Positions 23,315 to 32,143 of a stretch of DNA of 64,000 nucleotides are shown one piece after another. Origin of the DNA: Poteriospumella lacustris. Taxonomy: Eukaryota > Sar > Chrysophyceae > Chromulinales > Dinobryaceae. Made by a program: the position numbers and the translations under genes. Location of the stretch: the NCBI GenBank assembly GCA_008000375.1, contig SMOI01000046.1, positions 79,157-143,156 on the forward strand, written 5' to 3'. The notes below the pieces were generated by a model. It was given only the letters and a program-made list of their open reading frames with translations, made no database searches and had not been told where the DNA came from. Position 1 is the first letter of the stretch. Each line of letters begins with the position of its first letter.

Positions 23315-24729
23315 TTATAGTGTATCGGGGATCACCGGATACGCCAAATGGGCGACACCGTTGTGTGTGGCACTGCTGTATTTCTTCATGGCGGCTTCCA
23401 CCTTGCGACGGGTGGATGGTTGCAACGGAACGTTCATAATCACCAACATTTGCTTCGCTTGGGCCAAGAAATCGGGGCAAGTGAGCCCCGACTCCTCTCG
23501 CAGGGCGTCCGTCCAGAGACTTTGCAACGACGTGGGTGTCTCCCCCAAGTAATGGTACAGCGTGTGCAAGCCCGCAAAGACGGCTGCACAGGCATACACA
23601 CGCGGAGACAAGTCCAAAATGTCACACTCATGCAGGTTACGCTCGGCGATGTAGTTGCAAATGGATTGGAACCGGTCGGAGGCACGCATACGACGGAAGA
23701 GACGTAGCATGAAATGGTAAGGCGTTGGGACCATGAGATCATATTCAATGGCGGCCAAAATGGCGGCCTCGGTCAAGACGATGTCCGCACGCGTGTAGGC
23801 ATTGTCGGTGAGATAAATGCAGTCGCGTACGTCCGGCGTGTGCACCTCTTCGAACTTGCACACGATCAACATCGACACAATCGCCGCCAATTGCAACCGA
23901 TTACGAGGCATGAACGAACGTGCCAGGAACCGATCCAAGACGTTGATGATCATCCACAGCGTCATCGGCTGCATGTGATATTTGAAATGAATCTCTATGA
24001 CCCAGTCGACCAGCACCGCTCGGATGCGGGCCGTCATCTCCGTCTGCAAATGAAAGTACGACGTGGCCACAAACTTGGACTACAGAAGGAGACAAGGGGG
24101 GGCACAGCATTCACATAAGCACACTGATTGACGTCTATGCCGCCGCTGGCGTAGCAAGCAAGGCACTCACCTCATTCTCGACCAAGAAACCGTAAATATC
24201 GTCGTAGACATCCAGACAATCGCATGGATCTGATCCCTTGATCGCTAAAGGAATCTTACGGGGCAACGATGGATGCACAAAGCCGAAACGAGACAATTCC
24301 ACCGCTGCCTTGCGCGATTCATTTGAAATGGTCGCAACGGAACGGTCCTCACTCTCACTCTTCAAGTTGAACACCTCGTGGATCGCATCGGTACTGTTAT
24401 TGTGGGAGATATGCTCCACTACGGCACTTCCACTGCTGCTGGAGACAACAGGATTGTTGGCTATCACCATGGTCGAGTCATTTGAATGGACATCTTCACC
24501 CTGCAGATTTCAAACGCACCGTCAACGTCACGATCTACATCGACTGTATGCATTGCACTCTTACCGAAGTTCTTCGCTTCTTTGCTCCAGCCAACTTCTT
24601 TCCAACGAAGTTGAAGGATTGTTGCAGAAAGTTCGTTCCGATGTTGCTGATGTCGGTCAGCGCTGAGCCACCAGATGATCGTCTCTTTCTGGAACGAGTT
24701 TCAGGTCCTTCGTTTTCGATATCATTCAT
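23315..24729 (-). CDS. Mitotic-type (A/B) cyclin
   Basis: Exons complement(join(23315..24079,24171..24500,24565..24729)), all phase 0, encode 419 residues. The cyclin box begins with EMTARIRAVLVDWVIEIHFKY and continues through LTVN-like MIINVLDRFLA, QLAAIVSMLIVCKFEE, and the second fold with TPYHFMLRLFRRM and ACAAVFAGL. This is the A/B cyclin layout that activates a cyclin-dependent kinase in G2/M. The N-terminus has KRR and KKRR basic clusters and a destruction-box-like GSALTDISN, in which the usual first arginine is glycine. It pairs divergently with DHODH. A/B subtype cannot be decided without a tree. Confidence 0.92.
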
Positions 24730-25490
24730 TTTTGAAATGAAAAGGGTTGATCGAGAAAGAAATGAAGCAAAAAGATGGTTCTGAAGTTATGTTTGATGGA
24801 AATAACGGTATTGGTTCAAATCGATTCTTCGAACAATCCACCAATACAAACCCAACAATCAAAACCAAAACACCACCTCACAACCTTACAATAAAGTTCT
24901 CAATCTCACAAGACTGAAAACGTGGAGATGACAACCGGTTTCCTTTGTATATACCAACGTTGATTTGAAAGGAAGCCCTTCGAAGACTTGAGTCCAAGTG
25001 AACGTCCTGTGAGAGACGAGGGCAACGACCACTCTGCAGGGGGCCGGTGTTTTTTTGCGTTTGACTTTTGATTTTTGACTTTTTTCAAAACCGCTTTCCC
25101 GAAAAAAAACGACCAACGATCATCATCGTCGTCATGTCACTCAGTATCGCCACAAGTAGTTCTGTGTATCATTCATTGTGCACGAAGTAAATCATGAACC
25201 CGATAAGATGCAAATGACTATAAACAGATCGAAGCGATCTATCATGAAGTTTGGAGAAAAATGTGAACAATATGATGATTTGACTTGTGAGGAAGCGGTC
25301 CAGTACCAGACGACAAAGGGAGAGAACTCGGGACGACCGTCTTTTTGAATTTGCATTTCCCGGAATCCCTGCATAGTCTCTTGGGAGGGAATCTTCTCCG
25401 TTGGCGATGCGTTGACTATCATCCGCTTGATTCTTGACGATTGCATGGCCCACAAACAGAACTTAACAGACCTCCGAGTCAAACAAGACC
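24730..25490. promoter_or_regulatory. Divergent intergenic region between cyclin and DHODH
   Basis: 761 bp. Between 25057 and 25083 the words GTTTGAC, TTTTGAT and TTTTTGAC stand in tandem. Similar TTTGAC/GTCAAA words occur in other spacers here. Promoter role is inferred. Confidence 0.4.
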
Positions 25491-26700
25491 ATGTTATCTA
25501 CAACAGTCGGTGGAATACCGCTGGAGTGCTGCATTTACAACGCAAGCGGGCCACGAACAGGGTCGGTGGAGGCACTGCAAAAAATAGGCGAATCAAGTGC
25601 GGGTGCAATTTTATCAAAATCAGCAACCCTTGAAGAGCAATCAGGAAACCCCCTTCCTCGTTTTGTGAACAAAATTTCGCTTGGGGGAAAGTATACCGAT
25701 GGATCTTTGAATTCGGAGGGCCTGCCGAACTACGGAATCGACTATTGTAAGTGTCGGGTTAGTTACTCTGCCTTATGGGGTCTGACAAACGACACCTACA
25801 CCTTTTTCAGACATCTCGAAGGACACTATCAATAGTGTCACGGCGACTACAAAGCCCTATTTCGTGTCCGTGTCGGGCCACACACTGGAGGACAACTTAG
25901 AAATGCTGTCGAGAGTGTACGGGACGGAAGGTGTGAGCGGAGTCGAGTTGAACTTAGCTTGTCCCAACATTCCTGGCAAGCCCATGGTAGCATATGATTA
26001 CGATCAGTTGGACGCTTGTCTGGCAAAAGTGTGCGCACATCCTCTTCATGGCGCCAAGCCGCTCGGTGTGAAGCTGGCGCCATACTTTGACATTCCACAC
26101 TTCCACCGCGTGGCGGATATTGTCGCCAAATACCCCATTCAATTTATTGTGTCTGTCAATACGATTCCAAATGGCCTGGTGATCGATTCATCGAATGATT
26201 GCGAGGCGATTGCACCCAAGCAAGGATTGGGAGGGTTGGCAGGAGGATTCATCAAGCACACTGCGCTGGCGAATGTGCGCACACTGTATCAGCTTTTGAA
26301 GGACCGGAAACGCGAAGATATTGACATTGTTGGAGTTGGTGGAGTAAGTAGCGGACGTGATGCATATGAGTTGATCTTGTGCGGAGCGAAAGCTGTCCAA
26401 GTGGGAACATGTCACTGGACCGAAGGAGCAGGTTGCTTCAAGCGCATCGCTGACGAATTGAAAGCCATTATGCAAGAGAAAGGTTACAACTCCATTGAAG
26501 AGTTCCGCGGAAAGTTAAAGCCGTACAGCCGACCATCAAGGAAGCCCACGTCGTGTGATGCGCAGAATGAAAACGACCCACCGACTGCCGCCACCACGAA
26601 CAAACCAGAGCGGTCGCCCGGTTTGGATGCCGTTCATAAGATATTGATTGGACTCATCTTCTTACTACTTGCAGTGATTCTGAAACAAGTAGCAGAGTAA
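25491..26700 (+). CDS. Class 1A dihydroorotate dehydrogenase with C-terminal membrane anchor
   Basis: Exons 25491..25746 and 25811..26700 (64-nt intron, phase 1) give 381 residues. It oxidises dihydroorotate to orotate in pyrimidine synthesis. The soluble class 1A (fumarate-type, as in trypanosomatids and Lactococcus) is shown by GIPLECCIYNASGPRTGS at the start, the catalytic Cys at about residue 138 in NLACPN (class 2 uses Ser), SVNTIPNGLVID and GVGGVSSGRDAYELILCGA. There is no mitochondrial presequence or N-terminal membrane helix as in class 2. After the barrel, a polar linker leads to a single C-terminal hydrophobic helix (KILIGLIFLLLAVILKQ) ending five residues before the stop: a tail anchor. 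The class is confident; the anchoring is inferred. Confidence 0.95.
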
Positions 26701-27171
26701 TCTTAATTGTTCATTCGCCAGTTGAACAGACTTGGAGACGTTGTGGAATGCTCCCTCTTTTGAGTAGCAACCCTCTTGTGAGTCCGCATCACACTGTCCA
26801 TCGCAAGGGGAAGCCCTTGTGGTAAGCGGGAAGGCTGTATGTACATATAGACCTTCCCGCGTTACCACTGGGGGCTTTCCCCTTGTTAGTCCCAGCTGGC
26901 ACTGCTGGTTTGCGAATATTCAACGCAGAGTCTTCTGAGCCCTCCGAGGCGTCGTCGTCCGCTGGCACGGGAATGGTCCACGCACGGGAATGGTTGCGTG
27001 CCCCCTGTTAGGCCCAGGGGAAGAGGGGCTGTGTTGTTTGAAAGACTTTTCGTATTGGACCTTTTGAAGCTACTACATCTCAGAGTATTCAAAGAAGACA
27101 AACCAATCAAATCCTGTCCTCGTCAAAAAGTACTCATGAACAACCGACAGACTGTTACATGTTCTACACAA
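26701..27171. other. Convergent intergenic spacer with a fold-back repeat
   Basis: 3' flanks of DHODH (+) and the coiled-coil gene (-). A full fold-back element lies at 26804-26885. A weak echo of its right flank (CCCCTGTTAGGCCCA) occurs at 27002-27016. Confidence 0.5.
26804..26885. repeat. Fold-back (MITE-like) repeat, best-preserved copy
   Basis: 82 bp that fold nearly end to end. CAAGGGGAAGCCC pairs with GGGCTTTCCCCTTG, GTGGTAAGCGGGAAGG with CCTTCCCGCGTTACCAC, and the loop region TGTATGTACATATAG is itself near-palindromic. The right flank TTAGTCCCA and left flank CCATC are shared with the 28512 copy. Confidence 0.85.
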
Positions 27172-28208
27172 CTAAGTGGCAGAACCCTTTTGAGAGGCCG
27201 ACAGCTTCAGTACAGGAGTCTTCATGGGCTTGGTAACAGGACTTGTTATCTCCCACACACTACCTGCCGCAGGGCAAGGATTGTAAGCTTCCAACACATT
27301 CAACAAGTCTGTCTTGATTCTCACGGCCGCCAAAGCCAGTTGCTTTTCTTCTTCATCGCTTCTCACGTCTGCTTCCGAAGCCTCAGCGGCGTCTTCGCCC
27401 GTCAGTACGTCAAGCCATTCATCTTTGGTCATGGCGGGCCTGCAACCATGGGCGCCGAAATCCCCACAATCTTTGAGGTAGCTGATCATGGCCAAATGAT
27501 CCGCCGACAAACCGCGGGCGGAGAGAATTTTCGACAACTGCGCAGTGACTTTTGGATCAGCCGTTTTCGAGATTTCGGCAAAATTATAGTTTCCCCATCT
27601 GAATGTTGTTTTCGAGCCACCCACCGCCTCCAGACAAATGTGGGCCTCAAGAATTCTGACAGCTTCGCTAACAGTGATTGGTCTATCACGTGCCTCAAGT
27701 TCAGTAATTCTCTTCTCATAATCATCCAGTTTGTTTCTCAACATCTCATTTTCAGATTTCAAAAACAAGTTCTCCTTCTGAAGTTCTTCTACCGTGTGAC
27801 GCAGATTCTCGTTCTGTTCGACCAACAAATGAGCTTCGGTAGCCTTGGCAAGAAAGTCTCCGTTCTTTTCAGTGAGTCTCCCCACCTCGCTTGACAACTC
27901 CGTTAACTGTTTAGTGATGGCCTCATTCACCAGTTTTAATCGCACATTTTCAGCCCTCAGTTCAGGAATTACCACATCTGGAGACGCAGCAGGAGATTGA
28001 GTGCCCATGAATCTCACAGAAGCAGGAGCGAACTTCACAGCGCGAGCAGGAGCAACTGAAGAAGGAAAATAAGACAGAAAACCAACAACAATCGACCAAA
28101 CAGGAATGTAACAAAAAGGTCAGGATCGCCGGGAAATGACAACGGAACATCATAAAGCGCGAGCTACTCACCTTGCTCGGTGACTCTCAACAAGGATCTG
28201 GCCAACAT
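27172..28208 (-). CDS. Mitochondrial-type coiled-coil protein, family unknown
   Basis: Exons complement(join(27172..28055,28172..28208)) encode 306 residues. The 37-nt first exon supplies MLARSLLRVTEQ, and the join (phase 1) continues VAPARAVKFAPASVRF: Arg/Ala/Ser-rich with a single acidic residue (Glu11), as expected of a mitochondrial presequence. Residues about 45-130 are a continuous leucine-heptad coiled coil. After PITVSEAVRILEAHICLEAVGG comes a compact, apparently globular C-terminal domain (about 130-285) that I do not recognise. It may tether or scaffold inside mitochondria, but that is a guess from layout. The next gene downstream is DHODH in convergent orientation. Confidence 0.75.
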
Positions 28209-28703
28209 TTTTCTCAAATAGGGGTTCTGGTAGTTACCGTATGATTTGCTGCTTCGTACTCAACGTTGCAACAATCGAAGCTCACAATAGCAGCAGAGTG
28301 TGGCAATAATTTCCACATCGAATGCTGCTGCTGATAAACTAGGACGAGGGGACCGGAAGGTGAGACACTGCGCACTGACTGCGACACAAGAGAGCGTTTC
28401 ATTTCCCGGCTCCACCAGGAAGCAGTATCTATAAGAACTGCTTCTCAAGCTGGTCCTGGTACACGCCCGTTCCGCTACGAGAGACCTGTAATGATAGGAT
28501 ATTGCCCATCACAAGGGGAAGCCCCCGTGGTAAGCGGGAAGGCTATATGTACATATAGACCTTCCCGCGGGGGGCTTTCCCCTTGTTAGTCCCACACACC
28601 TCCTCAGTGACTTAGTCGGTATTGCCTCCAGTGATAAATCAGTAAACGAGAAAATGAATTAGTTAAAAGGTGGCAAAAAATGCAACAGCTGTTCGCGGTT
28701 GCG
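28209..28703. other. Intergenic spacer with a fold-back repeat
   Basis: Upstream of the coiled-coil gene and downstream of the FYVE-SYLF gene, both on minus. A fold-back element lies at 28512-28585. Otherwise nothing recognised. Confidence 0.5.
28512..28585. repeat. Fold-back (MITE-like) repeat, short copy
   Basis: Same arms as the 26804 copy, but the inner right-arm segment GTTACCACT is missing, leaving 74 bp. The centre CTATATGTACATATAG is a perfect 16-bp palindrome. Flanks CCATCA and TTAGTCCCA match the 26804 copy. Confidence 0.85.
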
Positions 28704-30092
28704 CTACAACTCGTAGGTGGTGTTGTTCATCACGTCGCTGTTAGAGCCCGCGCCCTTTCCGCGAAATACTGTCATCGGTTCGCCGCTTTCTTCGTAGTTG
28801 GACGATTGCGGCATGCTACTGGTGGGATATCCTGCATAAATAGGAGGCGCAGAGGCTGCAGCAGGTGGGGCAGCCGAAGGTGCTGCGGAGTACGATCCGT
28901 GGACACCTCTCGAGCTACCGTTGCGGCGGTAGTCTTCATCTTCCGCACCGGCAGGAGTCACGTAGCGGTTACGGGGTGCACTTTCATTGACATCTTCATA
29001 CAAGACTTCATTGATAGCACGGTACAAAGGTTCAGCTCCTTTGGGAGGAGGGAAATCACCACTCAACAACGCAGAGATGGAAATCTTCTCGCCGTAAAAG
29101 GCTCGGTTCACATCAGGTCGAGCCGCAATTCCCGCCGCTTCCAACGACGCCCCAAAGAACAGACCCTTCGATTGAGCATACGAAAACGCATGTGCTGCTC
29201 CCTTGGTACCAGCTGTCACATCGGATTCAATAGAACGACCGATGGGACCAACAGACACGCCCAACTCGGCACCCACAGACACCTGCGCTTTCGATTTGAA
29301 CGTGTTCACGGCCTGATCCGTCGACAAAATCAGCATCACTTCCGTGACTTCGGCACCGATTTGCAAACCCCATCCCAATCCGGTCAGCATCAATGCAGAC
29401 GGTGCACTCCACCGTCCATCAGGCAGCTTCGACAACACGATGCCAGTACCGTATCTGCCAGTGAACATGAATCCTGCCTTGATGATGGTCAAAAACACCA
29501 CACCTTTCGCGATATCTAACAACTCGCGAGGAATCTTTTCCTCTCCGAGAGTGTTCTTGAAACTGTACAGCATATTGGTCGCCTTAGCGATTTCGTTTTC
29601 CATGTAGAAGTCGATCGCGGGTAGATTGGGCATGACCGAGGAGGACTGGTTCTGAACAACTGTATCTTGATAGGCCCTATCGAAAAACACGAAAAGAGAG
29701 AACACGGATTAGACCCAAACAAGACAGGCAAATGACAAACACTGCCGGGTGAGCAAAACGTACCGAGAAACTTGCTGACGAAGATCAGGCTGCAAGTCCT
29801 TCAGCTGAAACGAACAGGGGTCACATACACGTTGCGGGCAACGCCAATTGTCTTCATCGGAAATGATATCAGAGGGAAGCTTTGATTGGAACCATTGAAG
29901 GCCCTGTGTTGGCGGACGATCGACCAGCTCGTCCTTAGGAATGATCATCTTGTGACGGGAACAGTCGTGACAAAAGATCAGTCCACACTTTCGACAATGG
30001 TGCTTGTATACTTTGTAATCAAAAGTTGCTCTGCATTTGGTGCATTGTGTGACGGTAGAATCGTCAGCCCAAATAGCTTTGCGAAAACTCAT
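28704..30092 (-). CDS. FYVE-SYLF domain protein
   Basis: Exons complement(join(28704..29676,29764..30092)) (87-nt intron, phase 2) encode 433 residues. Residues about 10-105 are a FYVE zinc finger (CTKCRATF, YKHHCRKCGLIFCHDC, RVCDPC) that binds phosphatidylinositol 3-phosphate on endosomes. Residues about 130-330 are a SYLF/DUF500 (Ysc84/SH3YL1) domain: PRELLDIAKGVVFLTIIKAGFMFTGRYGTGIV, SAPSALMLTGLGWGLQIGAE, GLFFGASLEAAGI. That domain binds phosphoinositides and, in fungi, actin. The tail is Pro/Ala/Ser-rich and disordered. FYVE plus SYLF in one chain is known from protists. The likely role is endosomal or autophagic trafficking. It shares a divergent promoter with CacyBP. Confidence 0.93.
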
Positions 30093-30533
30093 ATTGGAAA
30101 TGTATCACTGGGTCACACGGTCAAGGAGAAAAATCGTGACGCCGCAAACAACAACCAAATTGTTCAGTGGATGAAATCTTTTTGGTTCCTTCAAACTTGT
30201 CAGTAGATGATTATCGTTGTGATCAATCTGCAAAGCCAGTCTCCCAAACCTTATTTTCGCGTGCTATTTTGGTTTGCACCGAGCGAGAGCAGCATCGTCG
30301 CGACTGTGAAATTTTTAGCGAAATGAGGAATTCCTCAACTCGTCCAGTGGTCCCGTAGACAAAGGAACTGTTCTAGAAACGCGCCGAGAATTCTTCTTCC
30401 GCGACCCCGACGCGATGATCACCCATTGATTGACCAAGGAAAAGGTGCAACTTGGACAAGAACTACCACAATCATTCTGACATCTTCTTTTTGAGATCAT
30501 CATCTATCTGTGGAAAAGACCACACATCACATC
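30093..30533. promoter_or_regulatory. Divergent intergenic region between FYVE-SYLF and CacyBP
   Basis: 442 bp between start codons. No specific motif could be assigned; role inferred from position. Confidence 0.35.
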
Positions 30534-31280
30534 ATGTCTGGATTCTCATCGGTCAACACGGAGCTCCTGCGATTGGAAGTTGCGGAAGCTCAACAACTTC
30601 TAGAAACTGCTACTTTCGATGGCATTAAGGCCATCTTGCAAGGTCATGTCGCTCGTCTTGAGCGTCAAATTCATCATGCAGAGAATCCTGAAGGGACACG
30701 ATCGATTCCTTCGACCGCCCCTTCGTCGTTGGTGCCTACACCTACCTCATCCGCGAAGGTGCACAGTCATAGTCATTCCGGCAAGCCTTTGGGACTGACA
30801 TTCCATTCCATTGAATCTTTCGCATGGGATCAAGGACCATACAATACCCCTTCAGTCTCTGTCTTCGTTGATTTGGATGACGTCGGAACCGTCAAGGACA
30901 ATGTTCGTGTTGTTTTCACTAAGACTGGCTTCGATTTGACCGTCGAAGGCTTGAATGGAAAGAATTACCGCCTGTTCAAGGATAATTTGGAGAAGGATAT
31001 TGTGCCAGAGCAAAGTACATTCGTTGTCAAGAAGAACAAAGTCGTCGTCAAGCTACAGAAGGTGAAGGGAGAGTACTCGTACGATCATTGGACCAACCTG
31101 ACCTCGAAGAAGAAGCGCGAAGAAGTAGAAGAGAAGAAGAAGGACCCTATGGGAGGAATCATGGAGCTGATGAAGGACATGTACGAAGACGGCGACGAGA
31201 ACATGAAGAAGATCATCGGCGAGGCGATGATGAAGTCACAACGCGGCGAGCAAGTCACACCCGATAACTTGGGTGTGTAA
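30534..31280 (+). CDS. CACYBP: Calcyclin-binding protein / Siah-interacting protein (CacyBP/SIP)
   Basis: Single exon, 248 residues. ATG at 30534 was chosen; the longer in-frame start is a GTG. An N-terminal helical dimerisation segment (ELLRLEVAEAQQLLE) is followed by a Ser/Thr/His-rich linker. A CS (Hsp20-like) domain comes next (about 88-180: FAWDQGPYNTPSVSVFVDL, VRVVFTKTGFDLTVEGL). The C-terminal SGS domain (about 185-248) contains YSYDHWTNLTSKKKRE and DPMGGIMELMKDMYEDGDENMKKIIGEAM. In animals and plants it bridges Siah/SCF ubiquitin ligases and Hsp90/S100 partners. The SGS domain distinguishes it from p23 or NudC. Confidence 0.95.
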   Translation: MSGFSSVNTELLRLEVAEAQQLLETATFDGIKAILQGHVARLERQIHHAENPEGTRSIPSTAPSSLVPTPTSSAKVHSHSHSGKPLGLTFHSIESFAWDQGPYNTPSVSVFVDLDDVGTVKDNVRVVFTKTGFDLTVEGLNGKNYRLFKDNLEKDIVPEQSTFVVKKNKVVVKLQKVKGEYSYDHWTNLTSKKKREEVEEKKKDPMGGIMELMKDMYEDGDENMKKIIGEAMMKSQRGEQVTPDNLGV

Positions 31281-32143
31281 ACCGCTGCCACGCGCGCTCC
31301 GCTCTCTCAGCCCCCTACCCCCTCGAACACCGTTTCTTCTCCCTCGTGACGTGGGCTGCTTTGATAGTCATTAGAACTTTTTGTATGTTAATTAGCTGCG
31401 CCGTCGTTGAATGGTACATGACAAGGCATTTTCTTTCTTTTTGTTAATCGCTTTGATTACAACACACAACGGCCTGAGAAGACGCGCGGACCCAGAGGGA
31501 GGCGGGTGGCAGCGCGCGCACAGGCAGCTGCTGAGCGATGCTACGACACATACAACGGCCGCTTCAGGACAAGCGGCTCCAACTAAAACAGGCAGTACAG
31601 CTCCGTGCGTTGATACGCGACGGGAGGGGAGGGGGCATCAAATGAATACAGTAAGGGAGAGACAAAAATGCCGCGCGGTGCGTGGACAGCAGCGCGGGCA
31701 TGTGTAAGGGACGGGAGAGAGAAGAGACAGAGGAGGGAGACAAGCGTCGCACCGCTCGCGATGGGGCGATAGACAACAGGCGAAACCAATACCAACGCCA
31801 AGCAATGCAAACGAATAAAGAAAAGGAGGGAAAATGAGGGAAGCAAAAGAGCGCGGCGACCGACACACACAGTCAGGCAGAACGCAAGAGCCGGACGGGG
31901 CATCAAATGTATAGGGGGCGGGACGTATGTATGTGCATGCTGAACGAAGAAACACGGCGATCAACCCACCGAGATGGGGATGGCGGATGGGGGAGAAACC
32001 AGAACAAATTTGGTTGACCAGCGAACTCACAGTGCTGGCAACTAACGGCGGGGAGAGGGACTGGGGAGAAGGGGGCGGGGGAAGGTGGTGGCCGCTTCAG
32101 TGGTAATGCGAGAGGAAGTGGGAAAGCCCCATGGATGACGGCT
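31281..32143. other. Convergent, low-complexity intergenic region
   Basis: 863 bp between CacyBP and the GH81 gene. The plus strand is G/A-rich from about 31490 to 32110, with GGGAGAGG-like words. Overlapping ORFs on minus are Ser/Leu/Pro-rich and have no domain. No RNA gene seen. Confidence 0.55.

Noticed and set aside
24811-24850. tRNA B-box-like GGTTCAAATC
   Set aside because: The flanking bases do not form a T-arm stem and no A-box or acceptor stem is found.
27002-27016. Fifth fold-back copy (CCCCTGTTAGGCCCA)
   Set aside because: Only the flank-like word is similar; arms are absent, so it may be chance.
29677-29763. Alternative start MFSLFVFF for the SYLF exon
   Set aside because: It lies inside the intron; splicing at 29764/29676 joins FYVE and SYLF in phase.
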